Below, in pieces: positions 5,197 through 8,307 of a stretch of 8,307 nucleotides of DNA. Numbering within the stretch: position 1 is the stretch's first letter; each line of letters starts with the position of its first letter. The stretch is from CBEUVQ01 sp965546615 (GTDB lineage Bacteria; Bacillota; Desulfotomaculia; Desulfotomaculales; Desulfohalotomaculaceae), in assembly GCA_965546615.1 (NCBI GenBank), contig CBEUVQ010000058.1, positions 1-8,307 on the forward strand, written 5' to 3'. Under the pieces are notes generated by a model, which worked only from the letters and a program-made list of their open reading frames with translations, did no database searches and was not told the origin of the DNA. The translations under genes were made by a program, and so were the position numbers.

Positions 5197-5658
5197 ATGC
5201 GCTGTCCCTTTTGTGCCCATCCCGAGAGCAGGGTTCTTGATTCCCGGCCGGCTGATGAAGGGGCAACCATTCGCCGCCGACGTGAATGTGTTAGTTGTGC
5301 TAAACGTTTTACTACTTACGAGCGAATTGAAGAAGCACCGCTGCTGGTAGTGAAAAAGGACAGCTCCCGCGAGCTGTTTGACCGCAATAAACTGCTAAAC
5401 GGTTTAATTAAAGCCTGTGAAAAGCGGCCGATTTCGGTGGAACGCTTAGAAAGGCTGGTTGTGGAAATTGAAAAAGAACTGCGAAACAAGATGGAATCCG
5501 AGGTGAACAGTTCGGTAATCGGCGAGATGGTGATGAACTGGCTGCGCGATGAAGATGAGGTTGCATATGTCCGCTTTGCATCCGTTTATCGCGAATTTCA
5601 AGATATTGACAGCTTTAGAGAAGAGCTGGAAAAATTTTTAAAGCGAGATATTAAATAG
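5197..5658 (+). CDS. nrdR: NrdR, transcriptional repressor of ribonucleotide reductase genes
   Basis: Nucleotide-sensing repressor that binds paired NrdR boxes when dATP is abundant. The ATG at 5197 follows GAGAGGAG (5182-5189) at 7 nt and yields the classical MRCPFC N-terminus, 153 residues, normal for the family. A TTG at 5176 would extend it by seven residues but lies upstream of that site. The zinc ribbon uses C3, C6, C31 and C34, with the basic run TIRRRREC typical of the family. An ATP-cone fills about 49-139, ending in YVRFASVYREFQDI. It is the first gene of an operon with nrdD (16-nt gap) and nrdG, and two NrdR boxes overlap its promoter, so it should repress itself and the reductase together. 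No odd features. Confidence 0.96.
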   Translation: MRCPFCAHPESRVLDSRPADEGATIRRRRECVSCAKRFTTYERIEEAPLLVVKKDSSRELFDRNKLLNGLIKACEKRPISVERLERLVVEIEKELRNKMESEVNSSVIGEMVMNWLRDEDEVAYVRFASVYREFQDIDSFREELEKFLKRDIK

Positions 5659-5674
5659 TATTAAGGGGGCTTAT

Positions 5675-7693
5675 ATGTTGTTTAAAACGATTAGAAAAAG
5701 AGACGGACGGGAAGTTCCTTTTGATGAATCTAAAATTACCGATGCTATTTTTAAAGCAGCGCGGGCGGTAGGTGGAGAAGATCGCACCATTGCCATGGAA
5801 TTAACTTTGGAAGTGTTAAAGCTGTTAAAAAAGCAGTATAACGGCAATCTTTTTGGCGTTGAAGAAGTGCAGGACGCCGTTGAAAAGGTATTAATTGAAA
5901 ATGGACATGCCCGTACTGCTAAAGCTTATATTTTGTACCGCGATAAACGCACCCGTATGCGTGAGGCAAAAGGCGATTTGATGGATGCGGTGGAGGAGAT
6001 TTTAGAAGAAACCAGCAGAGAAAACGCAAATGTCAGCAACTCTCCTTCCGCTAAGATGCTGCAGATTGCCAGTGCTGCTAGCAAAAAGTATTATCTCAGC
6101 CGATTGATACCGGAAGAAATGGCTAATGCTCATACCCGCGGAGATATACATATTCATGATTTGGATTTTTACGGGAAAACATTGACTTGTATCCAGATTC
6201 CCTTAAATCGCTTGTTAAAAGAAGGATTTAATACCGGACACGGTTATATTCGTTCACCCAAGCGTCCGACATCTGCCGCTGCTTTGGCTGCTATTATTTT
6301 ACAAAGCTCGCAAAATGACATGCACGGCGGTCAATCATTTGCCTTTTTTGACCGGGATATGGCTGATTTTGTGAGGGATGCGGACGACTTTGAAACTTAC
6401 CAAGCAATGGAAGCGCTGATTTACAACCTAAACAGCATGCACAGTCGGGCAGGTGCACAGGTGCCGTTTAGTTCTATTAATGTTGGTACCGAAACTTCAG
6501 AAGCCGGCCGCCGGGTTACCCGTAATCTTTTGTTAGCTTACGAAGCCGGTTTGGGGCGGGGTGAAAACCCAATTTTCCCCAACATTATCTTTCGCTTAAA
6601 AGAAGGTATTAACTTAAATCCGGCCGATCCGAACTATGATTTGTTTAAGTTGGCGCTGCGGGTAGCGGCTAAACGCTTAAATCCCAGCTTTAGTTTTATG
6701 GACAGCTCTTTCAACAAAGAATACGGTGATATGGTCAGCTATATGGGCTGCCGTACCCGGGTAATGGCTAATCGCCGGGGCCCGGCAGTTACCGACGGCA
6801 GAGGGAACTTATCTTTTACCACTATTAACCTGCCTCGAATAGCAATTAAGGCGGAACGGGATATCAAAAAATTCTACTGGATGCTCGGTGATATTATTGA
6901 GTTAACCAAGCGCCAATTGCTGCACCGTTACCAAGTACAGGCTAAACTTAAAGTTAAGGATATGCCTTTTGTAATGGGGCAAAAGTTATACCTTGGATCA
7001 GAAGGGCTGGGTCCGAATGATCCGATTGAAGAAGCAATTAAGCATGGTACGTTATCCATCGGATTTATTGGTTTGGCAGAGGCCTTAACGGCATTGATCG
7101 GAGTGCATCATGGACAGAGTGAAGATGCTCAGGCATTGGGAGATGAAATTGTTTCCTTTATGCGCAATAAAGTGGATGAAGCTTGCGAAGAATTTGACCT
7201 TAACTTTACTTTTTTAGCTACTCCGGCAGAAGGATTGTCCGGTCGGTTTATAAAAATGGATCGCAAGGAGTTTGGCATTATTCCGGGTGTAACTAATAAA
7301 GAATACTATACCAATTCTTTTCATGTGCCGGTGGATTTCTCCATTAATGCTTTTGAAAAGATTGCTATTGAAGGCTCTTATCATAAATATTGCAATGCCG
7401 GGCATATCAGCTATGTTGAACTGCCCAGTCCGCCGACTCACAATCTGGAAGCAATGGAATCAATTGTTCGGTTTATGCGCGAGTCGGACATGGGTTATTC
7501 CGCAATTAACTTCCCGGTAGATTTTTGCACCAGCTGCAGTCTGTTGGGTGTAATTGAAGGGGATACTTGTCCGCGCTGCGGTTCGGCATTTATTCGTCGG
7601 GTAAGACGGATCACCGGTTACTTAAGTACTACCGACCGCTTTAACGACGCTAAACTTGCTGAGTTATCCGATCGTGTTGTACACAACTTATAA
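5675..7693 (+). CDS. nrdD: Anaerobic (class III) ribonucleoside-triphosphate reductase
   Basis: Glycyl-radical enzyme that reduces ribonucleoside triphosphates to deoxyribonucleotides without oxygen. 672 residues, full length. Residues 1 to about 97 form an ATP-cone (KTIRKRDGREVPFDESKI ... AYILYRDKRTRM), so allosteric activity control is expected. The catalytic barrel follows, with C172 in LTCIQIP and C359 in MGCRTRV, the expected active-site cysteines. The C-terminal zinc site is C618, C621, C632 and C635. The glycyl-radical loop RRITGYLSTTDRFN puts the radical on G648, 24 residues from the end. ATG start with AAGGGGG (5663-5669) at 5 nt. It stands 16 nt after nrdR and is followed by its activase. 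It indicates growth in anoxic conditions; all key residues are present. Confidence 0.97.
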   Translation: MLFKTIRKRDGREVPFDESKITDAIFKAARAVGGEDRTIAMELTLEVLKLLKKQYNGNLFGVEEVQDAVEKVLIENGHARTAKAYILYRDKRTRMREAKGDLMDAVEEILEETSRENANVSNSPSAKMLQIASAASKKYYLSRLIPEEMANAHTRGDIHIHDLDFYGKTLTCIQIPLNRLLKEGFNTGHGYIRSPKRPTSAAALAAIILQSSQNDMHGGQSFAFFDRDMADFVRDADDFETYQAMEALIYNLNSMHSRAGAQVPFSSINVGTETSEAGRRVTRNLLLAYEAGLGRGENPIFPNIIFRLKEGINLNPADPNYDLFKLALRVAAKRLNPSFSFMDSSFNKEYGDMVSYMGCRTRVMANRRGPAVTDGRGNLSFTTINLPRIAIKAERDIKKFYWMLGDIIELTKRQLLHRYQVQAKLKVKDMPFVMGQKLYLGSEGLGPNDPIEEAIKHGTLSIGFIGLAEALTALIGVHHGQSEDAQALGDEIVSFMRNKVDEACEEFDLNFTFLATPAEGLSGRFIKMDRKEFGIIPGVTNKEYYTNSFHVPVDFSINAFEKIAIEGSYHKYCNAGHISYVELPSPPTHNLEAMESIVRFMRESDMGYSAINFPVDFCTSCSLLGVIEGDTCPRCGSAFIRRVRRITGYLSTTDRFNDAKLAELSDRVVHNL

Positions 7694-7710
7694 TCTGCTC
7701 ACAATCTGCT

Positions 7711-7728
7711 AAGGTGGTTTTGAAATTG
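7711..7728 (+). promoter_or_regulatory. Ribosome binding site deciding the TTG start of nrdG
   Basis: AAGGTGG (7711-7717) followed 8 nt later by TTG 7726. The GTG 7714 is within the site and cannot be the start served by it. Just upstream is an 8-bp direct repeat AATCTGCT (7692-7699 and 7703-7710) of no known role. Confidence 0.65.
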
Positions 7729-8229
7729 AAAGTAAATGTGGCAGGTATAACCAAAAACAGTGTTGTGGATGGCTTAGGTATTCGCACAGTAGTTTTTTTT
7801 CAGGGTTGTCCCAGGCATTGTCCGGGCTGCCATAACCCTGACACCATTCCTTTTGCGGGCGGTCGGGAGATGAGCGTTAACGATTTGGTTCAGGAAATCT
7901 TTAAGGCAGCCACGCCGCTAACCAAAGGGATAACTTTTTCCGGCGGGGACCCATTGGCTCAACCGGAAGGCCTGCTGGAAACAATTAAGATGATTAAAAA
8001 AGAAAAGCCGAACTGGGATATTTGGGTTTATACCGGCTATACTTTTGACCAGGTGAAGGACTTACCGGTGATGCGGTATATTGATGTGTTGGTGGACGGG
8101 CCGTTTATTGAGGAACAAAAAGATTTAAGCTTGGCTTTTCGCGGCTCCGCTAATCAACGGCTGATTGATGTACCGCAAACACTTAATGAAGGTAAAGTAA
8201 CACTGATAAAACTGGAAACAGAGCAGTAA
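7726..8229 (+). CDS. nrdG: Anaerobic ribonucleotide reductase activating protein (radical SAM)
   Basis: Radical SAM activase that uses S-adenosylmethionine and a [4Fe-4S] cluster to place the glycyl radical on NrdD. I choose TTG 7726, since AAGGTGG (7711-7717) lies 8 nt before it. The GTG at 7714 falls inside that site and the TTG at 7720 is too near. The protein then begins MKVNVAGITKNSVVDGLGIR, the standard NrdG opening, and has 167 residues. The cluster motif CPRHCPGC gives C28, C32 and C35. FSGGDPLAQ (71-79) is the SAM-binding GGE-type motif in its usual GGD form for this family. A conserved late block is DVLVDGPFIEEQKDLSLAFRGSANQRLID. It is the last gene of the nrdR-nrdD-nrdG operon, 32 nt after nrdD by this start. 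Confidence 0.95.
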   Translation: MKVNVAGITKNSVVDGLGIRTVVFFQGCPRHCPGCHNPDTIPFAGGREMSVNDLVQEIFKAATPLTKGITFSGGDPLAQPEGLLETIKMIKKEKPNWDIWVYTGYTFDQVKDLPVMRYIDVLVDGPFIEEQKDLSLAFRGSANQRLIDVPQTLNEGKVTLIKLETEQ

Positions 8230-8258
8230 AAATAAAAGCATCGAACCGATTTGTGAAC

Positions 8259-8307
8259 TGAACCCCGAATAGTAGACACTTTAAAAAAAAGTGGACCTAT
8301 TCGGGGT
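8259..8307. repeat. Near-palindromic terminal hairpin, possible insertion-sequence end or terminator stem
   Basis: ACCCCGAATAG (8262-8272) is perfectly complementary to CTATTCGGGGT (8297-8307), the last bases of the window. Inside, CACTT (8277-8281) pairs again with AAGTG (8289-8293) across an A-rich loop, so the structure extends to about 20 bp with small mismatches. The left arm begins TGAACCCCGAATAGTAGAC, which resembles the TG-starting inverted repeats of IS3-family elements. As a terminator it would need a T-run beyond the window edge. No transposase coding is visible here. Confidence 0.5.

Noticed and set aside
7692..7710. Direct repeat AATCTGCT before nrdG as an operator or attachment site
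   Set aside because: Only two 8-bp copies within an operon-internal gap; probably a small local duplication.
1..8307. CRISPR array, tRNA, rRNA, toxin-antitoxin, phage or defence genes
   Set aside because: No regular repeats, no cloverleaf or rRNA sequence, and no ORFs outside the described genes that fit such systems.

Overview
The window reads as a chromosomal segment of an anaerobic, endospore-forming Firmicute, most likely class Clostridia. The evidence is the sporulation cluster spoIIGA-sigE-sigG-ylmC, a spore photoproduct lyase homologue, and an oxygen-sensitive class III ribonucleotide reductase under NrdR. Strong G-rich Shine-Dalgarno sequences and frequent TTG/GTG starts fit. The exact genus cannot be named from this sequence alone.

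Layout. Positions 1-549 hold a SpoIIM/DUF95-like membrane protein, probably cut at its 5' end by the window edge and closed by an intrinsic terminator (551-578). The spoIIG transcription unit follows. Its promoter has perfect TTGACA and TATAAT hexamers 21 bp apart, the stretched geometry of Spo0A-activated spoIIG promoters. Then come spoIIGA (pro-sigma-E protease), sigE with its cleavable pro-sequence, a hairpin terminator, a candidate sigma-F-type promoter, and sigG. Seventeen bases after sigG lies a 50-codon ORF with a strong ribosome binding site and a signal-like N-terminus. Next is ylmC/ymxH, whose ribosome binding site is buried in a 10-bp hairpin. A splB homologue on the minus strand converges on ylmC with a 3-bp gap. 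After the divergent intergenic region, nrdR-nrdD-nrdG form a compact operon behind a promoter carrying two NrdR boxes 32 bp apart. The window ends in a near-palindrome that could be an insertion-sequence terminus or a terminator stem.

How the genes work together. The left half is the sporulation cascade: Spo0A switches on spoIIGA-sigE, mother-cell sigma-E is activated by SpoIIGA, and forespore sigma-G follows. YlmC and SplB belong to spore formation and to spore DNA repair at germination. The right half makes deoxyribonucleotides without oxygen: NrdD is the reductase, NrdG its radical-SAM activase, and NrdR the nucleotide-sensing repressor.

Most notable points. (1) The SplB homologue keeps its three cluster cysteines (91/95/98) and both tyrosines (97/99), but has alanine at exactly residue 141, where the Bacillus enzyme has its catalytic hydrogen-donor cysteine. 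(2) A small secreted or membrane peptide is encoded directly behind sigG. (3) The ylmC translation start appears gated by RNA structure. (4) The spoIIG promoter has unusual spacing. I found no wholly new multi-gene system; most of the window is well-known machinery.
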